From IMG/VR virus record IMGVR_UViG_3300049595_004353, positions 1 to 35,328 of that record: a DNA stretch of 35,328 nt; one strand, 5' to 3'. Positions 1 to 6,307 of the stretch are shown here, piece after piece (position 1 is the stretch's first letter; every line of letters begins with the position of its first letter). Source of the stretch: a virus. The position numbers and the translations under genes were made by a program. Under the pieces are notes generated by a model. That model searched no databases and was not told the DNA's origin. It was given only the letters and a program-made list of their open reading frames with translations.

Positions 1-835
1 CTGATGCTAGGTCGTCCCCATCTTCATTAGCCCACTCTGCTGGCGCTGCGTTCTTCACGTTGTTCGTGGAAGAAGGAAGCAGCGCCTTGAAAGAACCGCC
101 CGCACCCTCAGACAGTAGCTTGCTCATGTCATCGAACGACTGGAATCGGCCAATCTTTCCAAGGTCGGGAAGTTCAAAATCCGGGGGAACTGGAGCCTTG
201 GTCTTCTTGAGGTCTGGCTGCACCGTGTAGCGGGTCTTCATCTTGTCCTTGTTACCGATCTTGGTAAGGATGATGTTGTGGCCTTCCTCACGATCCGTGA
301 TGTCCAGCTCGTTCGCAAGCACGATAGAAGCGATCTGCTCGTAGATAGTGGAAGTGGAAGCGTAGACCTGAACCTTTGCATCGCCCACGGCAAACGGAGG
401 CTCCGCGTCTGGACGCTCCTTCTTCCAATCCGCAATGTCCTTTGCAGTGTACACAGCGTCCGCCAAGTCCACCACGGACATTAGGTACGCCACCTTTGCT
501 CGCAAATCCTTCGCCAGTTCCTGCGCCTGCACATTAGACTTCTGCGTACGCAACTGCTCTACGAAGTCACAAATCGGGCAATCAGGGTCTTCACTTCCAG
601 GAGTCTTCTTGGGGCAAAGAACAGGACCTGCCTCTTCTGCTACGTTCCAATGCTGCCACACCTCTCGCCAAAAAACGCCAGCGAAAGTACCCTCATCCGT
701 CCAGGGAGGCAGGATTCGGATGCGATTTACACCTTCTTGTGGCTTCCAGAACTTCATACTGGGACCGCCACCACGGGTCATTCGCGCCTGAACCTCTGCC
801 TGAGCCTTCTTCAACTTTGAGATATCTAGTGCCAT
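1..835 (-). CDS. gp32-like single-stranded DNA-binding protein (3' end outside window)
   Basis: I translated this from the minus strand; it starts at the ATG at 835 and runs off the left edge, so about 278 residues of N-terminal and core sequence are visible. The start has a good ribosome site (GGAG five bases upstream). Near the N-terminus is MKFWKPQEGVNRIRILPPW, followed by a tryptophan/histidine-rich strand (FWREVWQHWN) and a cysteine cluster CPKKTP...DCPICDFV. This layout is typical of T4 gp32-type phage SSBs, in which Cys/His ligands hold a structural zinc inside the OB fold. The visible end is acidic (NEDGDD), like the C-terminal partner-binding tail of SSBs, though the true end is not seen. 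The protein would coat single strands during replication and recombination. It lies downstream of a UvsY-like gene and the polymerase, which fits. Family assignment is by motif, not by search. Confidence 0.8.
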   Translation of the reverse strand, partial: MALDISKLKKAQAEVQARMTRGGGPSMKFWKPQEGVNRIRILPPWTDEGTFAGVFWREVWQHWNVAEEAGPVLCPKKTPGSEDPDCPICDFVEQLRTQKSNVQAQELAKDLRAKVAYLMSVVDLADAVYTAKDIADWKKERPDAEPPFAVGDAKVQVYASTSTIYEQIASIVLANELDITDREEGHNIILTKIGNKDKMKTRYTVQPDLKKTKAPVPPDFELPDLGKIGRFQSFDDMSKLLSEGAGGSFKALLPSSTNNVKNAAPAEWANEDGDDLAS

Positions 836-857
836 GTTTTCTCCGTTTAGTTAGTTA

Positions 858-871
858 CTACCGTTTGGTAG
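858..871 (-). promoter_or_regulatory. small hairpin in the SSB leader
   Basis: CTACC-GTTT-GGTAG is a perfect 5-bp stem with a 4-base loop, 22 bases upstream of the SSB start codon. If the promoter at 884-911 is real, this hairpin lies in the mRNA leader. T4 gp32 represses its own translation by binding a structured leader, so an autoregulatory role is conceivable, but that is inference only. Confidence 0.3.
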
Positions 872-879
872 AATTGAAT

Positions 880-907
880 CACTAACCTACCACAGTGTAG
901 GTTAGTG
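880..907. repeat. perfect 11-bp inverted repeat
   Basis: The arms CACTAACCTAC (880-890) and GTAGGTTAGTG (897-907) are exact complements around a 6-base loop. The repeat begins immediately after the stop codon of the UvsY-like gene and is not followed by a T-run on the minus strand, so it is a poor intrinsic terminator. It overlaps the candidate promoter at 884-911, which makes an operator or a transcript-end hairpin equally possible. Confidence 0.6.
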
Positions 908-911
908 TCAA
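884..911 (-). promoter_or_regulatory. candidate sigma70-type promoter for SSB
   Basis: Minus-strand TTGACA (906-911) is a perfect -35 box. At a 16-base spacing lies TAGGTT (884-889), a weak -10 with three of six matches. Predicted transcription would start near 877, giving a leader of about 40 bases before the SSB ATG. The call rests mostly on the exact -35 box and on the same arrangement at 1418-1445. Confidence 0.4.
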
Positions 912-1396
912 CCTCTATCTCGAAGCTCCCGACCTATCACAACTGCATCGGCCCGGAACTCCGTACGCTGATTAGCCCCCAAAGAAACAAGCATTTCTTT
1001 TCTGGCAGCCATTGAATCCCTAGCCGCCTTCAATAGTCCGTGCTGCTTTTCTGCGTCCATGAGTTCAGACTGAACAGCGACGTATCTGTCATCTGTGATG
1101 ACCATGTTTTCTATCATTTTTTCTGTAGTCTTAACCCCACTGTTCATCATCTCGCCCCGCTTCTCAGCGTCAAGAACAGCGTACATGCGCTTCAAGTCTA
1201 TGTCTAGACGCCTAACTTTGTCAGCAGCTAGTTCAAAGCAGGTGGCGTAGTAGGCAAACCGCTCGGCGTGAGATGCAAATTCAGAAGAAAGGTCTGACCT
1301 ATTGATGTACAGGTGCTCGTCTAAATGTGAGTCGTAATCCACAACGCCCACGGTATGCACAGGTACTAGGTCACTAAGCTTGGTGTTATCCGACAT
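908..1396 (-). CDS. UvsY-like putative recombination mediator (coiled-coil protein)
   Basis: This is a 162-residue charged, mostly helical protein. The first 35 residues contain HLDEHLYINRSDLSSEF, then long amphipathic helices (about 40-80 and 90-145) rich in Lys/Arg/Glu/Asp without membrane segments. The order 'short N-terminal strand with Y/F-I-(N/D)-x-x-x-L, then HAERFAYYA helix, then two coiled helices' resembles T4 UvsY (137 residues), which loads the UvsX recombinase onto SSB-coated DNA. Position directly upstream of the gp32-like gene supports that. Sequence identity to UvsY is low by eye, so this is an inference; it could be an unrelated coiled-coil protein. The start at 1396 has GGAG seven bases upstream, and a candidate promoter lies just before it. 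Confidence 0.5.
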   Translation of the reverse strand: MSDNTKLSDLVPVHTVGVVDYDSHLDEHLYINRSDLSSEFASHAERFAYYATCFELAADKVRRLDIDLKRMYAVLDAEKRGEMMNSGVKTTEKMIENMVITDDRYVAVQSELMDAEKQHGLLKAARDSMAARKEMLVSLGANQRTEFRADAVVIGRELRDRG

Positions 1397-1412
1397 TTTT
1401 AGCTCCGAGGAA

Positions 1413-1437
1413 AAGGCACTCTAGCAAGCAGTGCCTT
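1413..1437. repeat. perfect 8-bp inverted repeat before the UvsY-like gene
   Basis: AAGGCACT (1413-1420) and AGTGCCTT (1430-1437) are exact complements around a 9-base loop. It lies between the polymerase stop codon and the next start and covers the spacer of the candidate promoter at 1418-1445. There is no T-run after it on the minus strand. Operator, RNA processing site or weak terminator are all open. Confidence 0.55.
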
Positions 1438-1445
1438 GGTGTCAA
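1418..1445 (-). promoter_or_regulatory. candidate sigma70-type promoter for the UvsY-like gene
   Basis: Minus-strand TTGACA (1440-1445) is a perfect -35. At a 16-base spacing is TAGAGT (1418-1423), matching four of six -10 positions. Initiation near 1411 would leave a short leader that keeps the GGAG ribosome site. The geometry repeats that of the SSB promoter candidate 534 bases downstream. Confidence 0.45.
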
Positions 1446-1461
1446 CCATTGTTAAGGTGCC

Positions 1462-3663
1462 CTACGGGTTTTCTACGTGCAGCGCCTTCTTAGCTCCCCA
1501 AGATTCCGTAGAAGACGAGAATTCAGCCACAATAGGCACAGTGAACTTCCAGGCTTCCATAGCCTGTTTGATAGCAGGTAGTAGGTATAGCTCGTCTTTG
1601 TGCATGTATAGCTGCACTTCGTCGTGTACGAAGTTCACGAGTTTACTTTTCTTGCCGTTCAAGATGTTACGGATTCGTACTACGGCAATTTTAAACATGT
1701 CTGCGCACGTAGACTGGATGAGAAAGTTTACGCCCTGTCGTTGCGCTCGTGCTTCCATCCGGAACAAAGAATCGTCCTTCAGTATCTTGCGAGCATGAGC
1801 ACAAGGCAAGTGTCGCACTCTTCCGAAGTAGTTAGTAAGCTCAGCGTTGTCTTTGACTAAACGATTTCCCTGGTTGATGAAACGCTTAACGCCTACATAC
1901 TTAGCGAAGTACTTGTCTATGAATTCTTGACAAGCGTTCACCCATTCTTCGTCTGTCGCGTTCTTGTATTTCGCTGGCCTTTCCACTTGCTCAGACAGTC
2001 CTGGAGCACCTACACCGTAGATTGTCCCGAAGTTTATTCTCTTAGCTACGCCACGAAGCAAGGAATACTCTGCGTTCTTCGGATGATTCTCATCTTTTAG
2101 GATTTGAGACACCTCAGCTATGTCAAGACTAAACATCTCGCAAAAAGTGCGAGTATGAATGTCGTGCCCCTTCGCGTAGGCATCCAGCAGCAGGGGGTCC
2201 TGAGAGTAGTGTGCAGTAAGCCGTACTTCTACCTGTGAGTAGTCGGCAAACACATAAATATGGTCGTCATCCCAAGGGATAAATGCTTTACGAATAGTCT
2301 TATCCCTGGCCGGAATGTTCTGTAGGTTCGGGTTTTGACTGGACATGCGTCCGGTGCTTACGTTCTGATTGAACGAGCAGTGTAAAACGTTGTCTGGCGT
2401 CAACTTCTCCAAGATACCATCTATGTAGGTTCCTTTGACCTTTGCGTACTCTCTCAACTTAAGAATATCTTTTACTATATCGTATTTGCCCTTTAGCTTC
2501 TCAAGCACTTTTTTATCCAGGGCGTAGCGTCGCTCCTCTTCGTTCTCTAAGTGCTCTGTAGCTTCAGTGAACTTAGTCAGCTCTACTCCGTGATCTTGAA
2601 GTGCGCCAACCAATTGCTGAACAGACTTTAAGTTGATGTCGCCTATGACAGACTTGATCTTTAGGTCAAGTTCAGCCATCTGCTTATCGAACTCCACTCC
2701 CGCGTGCATTAAGTGCTCTCTGTTAATGCGTACGCCATGCTCTTCGGCCTCATATAGCGCTAGCATCAACTGCTGCTCATTCTTGTACAGCGCAGTTAGT
2801 CCTGGAGTCCAATTTATGTGCTTGACGCAGTACTCGTATACCTTGTACGTCAAGAACGTGTCTAACGCGGCGTACTCGGTCATGAGGCTAATAGGCACCA
2901 TGCCGTAGTGAATGTCTTCTTTGTTTGCTTTAGCGTACGGATGGTTGTGTAGTATCTCCGAAGCAATGTGCTTTTTCAGAGATGCGCGGTTCAGATGCTG
3001 ATACGCGAGGTCTTTGCAGAGTTTGTCAGCTTCCGCCATTACAAGCTTACGGAATGCATCGCGCCGCAGTCTGGACTCTTTCGTGCGCCAGTCAGATATT
3101 TCCTTTTCTTTGGCATTGGCGTTACCTGCAACGATGCCTTTATGCCATCGACCTAAGTCGTCTTTCCACCCAGATGCAATAGTCTTTAGTGCTCCTGGAG
3201 CGTTTTCATCATAGAAATGCCATAATGTTCGCGTGTCGTGAATCTTGCAAGCAATCTTTATGCCTTCTCTGGTGTAGAAATGATAATCGAATTTACAGTT
3301 GTGCCACAACGTAGTGCGGCTGGTCTTACTAAAGAAGCAGATTAGGTCATCCCGGATTTCTTCAATAGTAAGCTGCTCCGGTGCCTGTGTCTCTTGAATA
3401 GACTTCTCGTGCCTGACCGGCACGTAGAAGTGCATGTCTCTCCAACCAAAGGACAAACCGACTATGCGGTCACCGGAATGCCAGTTAAATCCGGTCGTCT
3501 CAGTATCACAAGCTACTAAATCTTGGGATTCAAGCAGCTTGTAGAAGACGTCCCATTCTACTTTGGTGTTAACAAGAAAAAGTTTTGAGTCGCCAACACC
3601 AGTCCAGCAATTGAATGTGACTCCATTGAGTTGTCGGGTTGGAAGAGCTTCATTATTTATCAT
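1462..3663 (-). CDS. family A DNA polymerase with 3'-5' exonuclease domain
   Basis: The 733-residue protein replicates the phage genome. The proofreading domain occupies roughly residues 30-290: Exo I with D53 and E55 (DTETTGF), Exo II HNCKFDYHF (D126) and Exo III YAALD (Y264, D268). The polymerase domain follows: motif A FADYSQVEVRL (D474), motif B RGVAKRINFGTIYG (R537, K541, F545) and motif C FVHDEV (D681). F545 sits at the position of Phe762 in E. coli Pol I, where T7-type enzymes with tyrosine accept dideoxynucleotides. No 5'-3' exonuclease domain is present, as usual for phage enzymes. All catalytic residues are intact and I see no intein. The start overlaps the end of the upstream cysteine-cluster gene by 11 bases, so the two are likely translated from one message. 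Confidence 0.95.
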   Translation of the reverse strand: MINNEALPTRQLNGVTFNCWTGVGDSKLFLVNTKVEWDVFYKLLESQDLVACDTETTGFNWHSGDRIVGLSFGWRDMHFYVPVRHEKSIQETQAPEQLTIEEIRDDLICFFSKTSRTTLWHNCKFDYHFYTREGIKIACKIHDTRTLWHFYDENAPGALKTIASGWKDDLGRWHKGIVAGNANAKEKEISDWRTKESRLRRDAFRKLVMAEADKLCKDLAYQHLNRASLKKHIASEILHNHPYAKANKEDIHYGMVPISLMTEYAALDTFLTYKVYEYCVKHINWTPGLTALYKNEQQLMLALYEAEEHGVRINREHLMHAGVEFDKQMAELDLKIKSVIGDINLKSVQQLVGALQDHGVELTKFTEATEHLENEEERRYALDKKVLEKLKGKYDIVKDILKLREYAKVKGTYIDGILEKLTPDNVLHCSFNQNVSTGRMSSQNPNLQNIPARDKTIRKAFIPWDDDHIYVFADYSQVEVRLTAHYSQDPLLLDAYAKGHDIHTRTFCEMFSLDIAEVSQILKDENHPKNAEYSLLRGVAKRINFGTIYGVGAPGLSEQVERPAKYKNATDEEWVNACQEFIDKYFAKYVGVKRFINQGNRLVKDNAELTNYFGRVRHLPCAHARKILKDDSLFRMEARAQRQGVNFLIQSTCADMFKIAVVRIRNILNGKKSKLVNFVHDEVQLYMHKDELYLLPAIKQAMEAWKFTVPIVAEFSSSTESWGAKKALHVENP

Positions 3664-4327
3664 GGTTGTGTTTATTTACGAGTGAGTTAATTTGTGTATG
3701 CAAACCCTCTGTGCCTTGTCGCATACCCTCTGTAATTCTAGGGTCGCCTACGCAAGTGTACGTCCTGCATGTAGTCGGTCGAATGTCATAGATTCCACAG
3801 GAATTCTCAGGGGTCAAGAACGGGCAAGGATCTCCAATTTTTCCTTCTAAGAAATAGTCAGGTTTGAACGGCAAGCCTGCCATTACGGGTAACAAGAAGT
3901 TACTCCTAAGCTGCTTATACATCTCAGGAGTTAGCTGAACTGCTGCATCACCGTAAAGGCCGCTTTCATATTCCTCTTTGCTGATGTTTACAGCGAAAGC
4001 AGAGCAGCACGCAGCTGTTTTACACGACGAACAAGGAGGCTTCAGGTGATCAGGTAAAGGCGGTACGCGGTCGTGCAGCACTCGCAGATTCAACTGCTTT
4101 TTGTTCTTCTTGAAAAGGTCACTTTGTATGACTTTTGGACGTTCTAGCTTTTCCAAGCCAAGAGTGCTTGTTTTCTCTTTTACAGGCTCAGGTAATTGCA
4201 CTTGCTGCACATTTGCCGGGACAGAAAATGGGGCATCACGCAGCTTTCCTTCATTGGCTAGCTTTTGAATATGAGTAGGCTTTAGTATAGCCAGGTGCAC
4301 TGGCTTTTTTAGTATGTCCTCGCTCAT
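3653..4327 (-). CDS. YkgJ-like (CxxCxxxxCC) zinc- or iron-binding protein
   Basis: This 224-residue protein has an extended basic N-terminal region (1-90) and a cysteine domain: C99, C102, C107-C108, then C168, C177, C187 and C192 with DPCPFL and CGIYDIRPTTCRTYTC. This order (CxxC....CC, then a C-P-F-L and CxIYxxRPxxCRxY block) is the signature of the YkgJ family, described as putative zinc- or iron-chelating proteins of unknown reaction. It starts with ATG at 4327 overlapping the upstream stop by one base (TAATG). It sits between a zinc-ribbon gene and the polymerase. The 90-residue N-terminal extension is not part of the family core and is unexplained. Confidence 0.8.
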   Translation of the reverse strand: MSEDILKKPVHLAILKPTHIQKLANEGKLRDAPFSVPANVQQVQLPEPVKEKTSTLGLEKLERPKVIQSDLFKKNKKQLNLRVLHDRVPPLPDHLKPPCSSCKTAACCSAFAVNISKEEYESGLYGDAAVQLTPEMYKQLRSNFLLPVMAGLPFKPDYFLEGKIGDPCPFLTPENSCGIYDIRPTTCRTYTCVGDPRITEGMRQGTEGLHTQINSLVNKHNHDK

Positions 4328-4602
4328 TACTTTTTCTTTCCCATGACATGCCGACTCATTTTCATGGAAGTTGGGTCTTTTTTAAGCATCGCTTTAGTGT
4401 GGTCTCTAGACCTTTTGCGCAAATGCTTTGCTTGGTCATCCTTACTCATCAGAGAGTAAGAAGCGACATTAGTCGCTGACATTACGTAGTTACTCAGCGT
4501 ACCGCACTCAGGGCATTTTTGCGCTTCTTCACCACGCCTAACAATGTCTGCCCACTCATGTCCACAGCTGTCGCACAAGTACTCGCGGCTTATCCAACCC
4601 AT
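4327..4602 (-). CDS. small FmdB-like zinc-ribbon protein
   Basis: This is a 91-residue protein. C10-x2-C13 (YLCDSCGHEW) and C30-x2-C33 (KCPECG) form a zinc ribbon of the FmdB type. The remaining two thirds is strongly basic (KHLRKRSRDHTKAMLKK and a C-terminal GKKK), which suggests nucleic-acid contact. The start ATG at 4602 has GAGGG just upstream, although it overlaps the preceding reading frame by 47 bases. Function in the phage is unknown; small ribbons of this type can act as transcription or replication accessory factors. Confidence 0.7.
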   Translation of the reverse strand: MGWISREYLCDSCGHEWADIVRRGEEAQKCPECGTLSNYVMSATNVASYSLMSKDDQAKHLRKRSRDHTKAMLKKDPTSMKMSRHVMGKKK

Positions 4603-5077
4603 ACACCCTCTTTACTGCATCCATTAAAGCAATAGCGTGAAATTTCTGCCATATACGGATGCGCTTAGTCATTGGTTTACATTTACGTACGTTACCTGCT
4701 GGTATATCCACTATCTTAGAAAACGACACAGCAGAGGACAAGTACACCGCCAGGGGTTCGTTCAAGTCTACTTGACAATGCTGTGCTGCGTCTAACCAGA
4801 CACGCAACACCTTGTGACCGTTTATTAGCAGCAAGTGGGAATTGCTAGCGGCTGCCCACAATACGGTACCATAGCTGCCATAACGTTTTTGAAAAGAAGC
4901 GACATCACGATGGTGCCAGCGTAAAGGAAGTCGCCCGTCACCGGGCAGTTGCTCAAGGATAGTAGAAAGGACATGATCCGATCTTCGACCCTGGTTAACA
5001 TAACCGGTGCGGGCATATTTATACTCTTCAGATATCTCTAGATCAACGGTTGTCGCCACTGCCCTGCAGTGTGCCAC
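4556..5077 (-). CDS. hypothetical protein, basic, unknown function
   Basis: A 173-residue frame with no recognised family. It contains KRYGSYGTVLWAAASNSHLL and a basic segment RKCKPMTKRIRIWQKFHAIA, and has no membrane helix or signal peptide. The start is uncertain: the GTG at 5077 has a weak AAGG, and a second GTG at 5059 has AGGG close by. Either choice overlaps the end of the MazG-like gene. It continues the same transcript, and without it there would be a gap of about 440 bases, which supports it being a real gene. Confidence 0.6.
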   Translation of the reverse strand: MAHCRAVATTVDLEISEEYKYARTGYVNQGRRSDHVLSTILEQLPGDGRLPLRWHHRDVASFQKRYGSYGTVLWAAASNSHLLLINGHKVLRVWLDAAQHCQVDLNEPLAVYLSSAVSFSKIVDIPAGNVRKCKPMTKRIRIWQKFHAIALMDAVKRVYGLDKPRVLVRQLWT

Positions 5078-5372
5078 GAGCCTTGCGAGAGCGCAACTTT
5101 TCTATATTTCCTTCAGCAACCTCAGCCATAGAAAATCCTAGTTCTGAGCTAAGACGGGCAACGTACCATAAGCAGTCGCCTAGCTCCTTTTTGAGCGCCG
5201 CTCTCGTTTCTTCGTCTAATACTCCGGCTTTGTCACGCAACACCTTTTTGATTTTCTCTGCGACTTCTCCCGCTTCACCACAAAGCCCAAGTGCAGGATA
5301 CACGAAGTTTGATCCTACGTTGGGATAAACTGCTGTCGTACTAACGGCGTCTTGATAGTCTGTGAAGTCCAT
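5043..5372 (-). CDS. MazG-like nucleotide pyrophosphohydrolase
   Basis: This 109-residue protein carries the all-alpha NTP pyrophosphohydrolase signature: GLCGEAGEVAEKIKK (about 29-43) followed by KKELGDCLWYVARL (about 61-74). The ExxE and ExxD acidic residues bind magnesium and hydrolyse NTPs or dNTPs to monophosphates. In phages such enzymes are thought to clean the nucleotide pool or lower the alarmone level. Length matches the single-domain MazG/RS21-C6 group. The start has a strong AAGGGAGA ribosome site. It follows the triplicated glycine-repeat genes. Confidence 0.85.
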   Translation of the reverse strand: MDFTDYQDAVSTTAVYPNVGSNFVYPALGLCGEAGEVAEKIKKVLRDKAGVLDEETRAALKKELGDCLWYVARLSSELGFSMAEVAEGNIEKLRSRKARGTLQGSGDNR

Positions 5373-5385
5373 ATATTAGTCTCCC

Positions 5386-5826
5386 TTACGTATAAATGTC
5401 GTTTCTAAGCTCTAAGATACCTAAAATACTCTCATACTCAAGAGCAGTATTACAGTTGAGTAGTATGTTAGCTAACTCTAAGGTTTCGTTGGAGAGTGGG
5501 AGAAACAAGTGCTTTAGAGCATTGGGGATTCCCATCTCCTCCAATATTGCTTCACCGTCACCGTCACCGTGACCGTTACCGTTACCGTAACCGTTACCGT
5601 CACCGTCACCTTTACCGTCACCGTCACCGTGACCGTTACCGTCACCGTCACCGTCACCGTCACCGTCACCGTCACCGTGACCGTTACCGTCACCGTCACC
5701 TTCACCGTCACCGTGACCGTTACCGTCACCGTAACCGTTACCACCGTCACCGTTACCGTTACCGTCACCGTGACCGTTACCGTTACCGTAACCGTTACCG
5801 TCACCGTTACCTTCTAGCGTAGACAT
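5386..5826 (-). CDS. Gly-X dipeptide-repeat protein, paralogue 3 of 3
   Basis: The 146-residue protein begins MSTLEG and then alternates glycine with Asn, Asp, Tyr, His and a few Lys/Glu for about 85 residues (for example GDGDGDGDGDGNGHGDGDG). It ends in a folded-looking domain, EAILEEMGIPNALKHLFLPL, then LSNETLELANILLNC and YESILGILELR, likely three short helices. The repeats are encoded by GGTNAC hexamers. The start ATG overlaps the previous paralogue by 13 bases and uses AGGAGA inside that gene as its ribosome site. Its own C-terminus (NDIYT) differs from the other two. No family was recognised. The Asp-rich stretches could bind calcium but lack the GGxGxDxLx order of RTX repeats. Confidence 0.75.
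   Translation of the reverse strand: MSTLEGNGDGNGYGNGNGHGDGNGNGDGGNGYGDGNGHGDGEGDGDGNGHGDGDGDGDGDGDGNGHGDGDGKGDGDGNGYGNGNGHGDGDGEAILEEMGIPNALKHLFLPLSNETLELANILLNCNTALEYESILGILELRNDIYT
5553..5812. repeat. GGTNAC hexamer array 1
   Basis: On the plus strand this is a run of ACCGTN units (minus strand GGTNAC), about 43 units, with N varying among all four bases. One half-unit (GGT GGT) disturbs the dipeptide rhythm in the first third of the gene. It encodes the Gly-X part of paralogue 3 and stays open in several other frames, which gives long false frames of Thr-Val and Arg-His. Confidence 0.9.
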
Positions 5827-5894
5827 ACATCTCTCCTAAGCTCTAGAATACCTAGGATACTCTCATACTCAAGAGAGGTATTACAATTGAGTAG
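5811..5894. repeat. 84-bp perfect direct repeat, copy 1
   Basis: Identical to 6224-6307, offset 413 bases. It spans the start of one glycine-repeat gene and the end of the gene upstream. High similarity continues for about another 95 bases, to the start of the hexamer array. This marks a recent tandem duplication. Confidence 0.85.
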
Positions 5895-6239
5895 TATGTT
5901 AGCTAGCTCTAAGGTTTCGTTGGAGAGTGGGAGAAACAAATACTTTAGAGCATTGGGGATTCCCATCTCCTCCAATATTGCTTCTACTTCACCACCGGTA
6001 CCGTTGCCGTTACTGAAGTCGTTACCGTAGCTATCAGTGTAGCCACAACCGCTACTCATACCGTAACCGTTACCGGTACCGTTACCGTAACCGTTACCGT
6101 TACCGTTACCGTCACCGTCACCTTCACCGTCACCGTGACCGTTACCGTTACCGTAACCGTAACCGTAACCGTTACCGGTACCGTTACCGTCACCGTGACC
6201 GTTACCTTTACCTTTACCTTTACCTTCTAGCGTAGACAT
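5814..6239 (-). CDS. Gly-X dipeptide-repeat protein, paralogue 2 of 3
   Basis: The 141-residue protein begins MSTLEGKGKGKGNG and has a Gly-[N/D/Y/T/H/E] region of about 80 residues. This is interrupted near residues 61-78 by non-repeat sequence (MSSGCGYTDSYGNDFSNG). The same C-terminal domain as its neighbours follows (EAILEEMGIPNALKYLFLPL ... ELRRDVCLR), with only a few substitutions. It overlaps both adjacent paralogues by 13 bases. Its last codons contain AGGAGAG, the ribosome site for paralogue 3. The function is unknown. Confidence 0.75.
   Translation of the reverse strand: MSTLEGKGKGKGNGHGDGNGTGNGYGYGYGNGNGHGDGEGDGDGNGNGNGYGNGTGNGYGMSSGCGYTDSYGNDFSNGNGTGGEVEAILEEMGIPNALKYLFLPLSNETLELANILLNCNTSLEYESILGILELRRDVCLR
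5990..6222. repeat. GGTNAC hexamer array 2, interrupted
   Basis: About 35 hexamer-equivalents of ACCGTN on the plus strand, broken by non-repeat sequence between about 6006 and 6057. It also contains several GGTACC variants and, at the start of the gene, four GGTAAA units giving Gly-Lys. The array encodes the central part of paralogue 2. Confidence 0.85.
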
Positions 6240-6307
6240 ACATCTCTCCTAAGCTCTAGAATACCTAGGATACTCTCATACTCAAGAGAGGTATTACAAT
6301 TGAGTAG
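6224..6307. repeat. 84-bp perfect direct repeat, copy 2
   Basis: Identical to 5811-5894; see that entry. The first mismatch is at 6308 (G against T at 5895). Confidence 0.85.

Noticed and set aside
435-791. Plus-strand 118-residue frame
   Set aside because: It lies opposite the SSB-like gene. It has no ribosome site and no recognisable domain, and the SSB frame explains the sequence.
1462-3663. Intein or insertion in the DNA polymerase
   Set aside because: All motifs are at normal spacing for a phage family A enzyme and no Hint or LAGLIDADG sequence is visible.
5386-5826. RTX calcium-binding toxin repeats
   Set aside because: The repeats lack the nonapeptide GGxGxDxLx with its hydrophobic position, and there is no C-terminal secretion signal or type I secretion gene.
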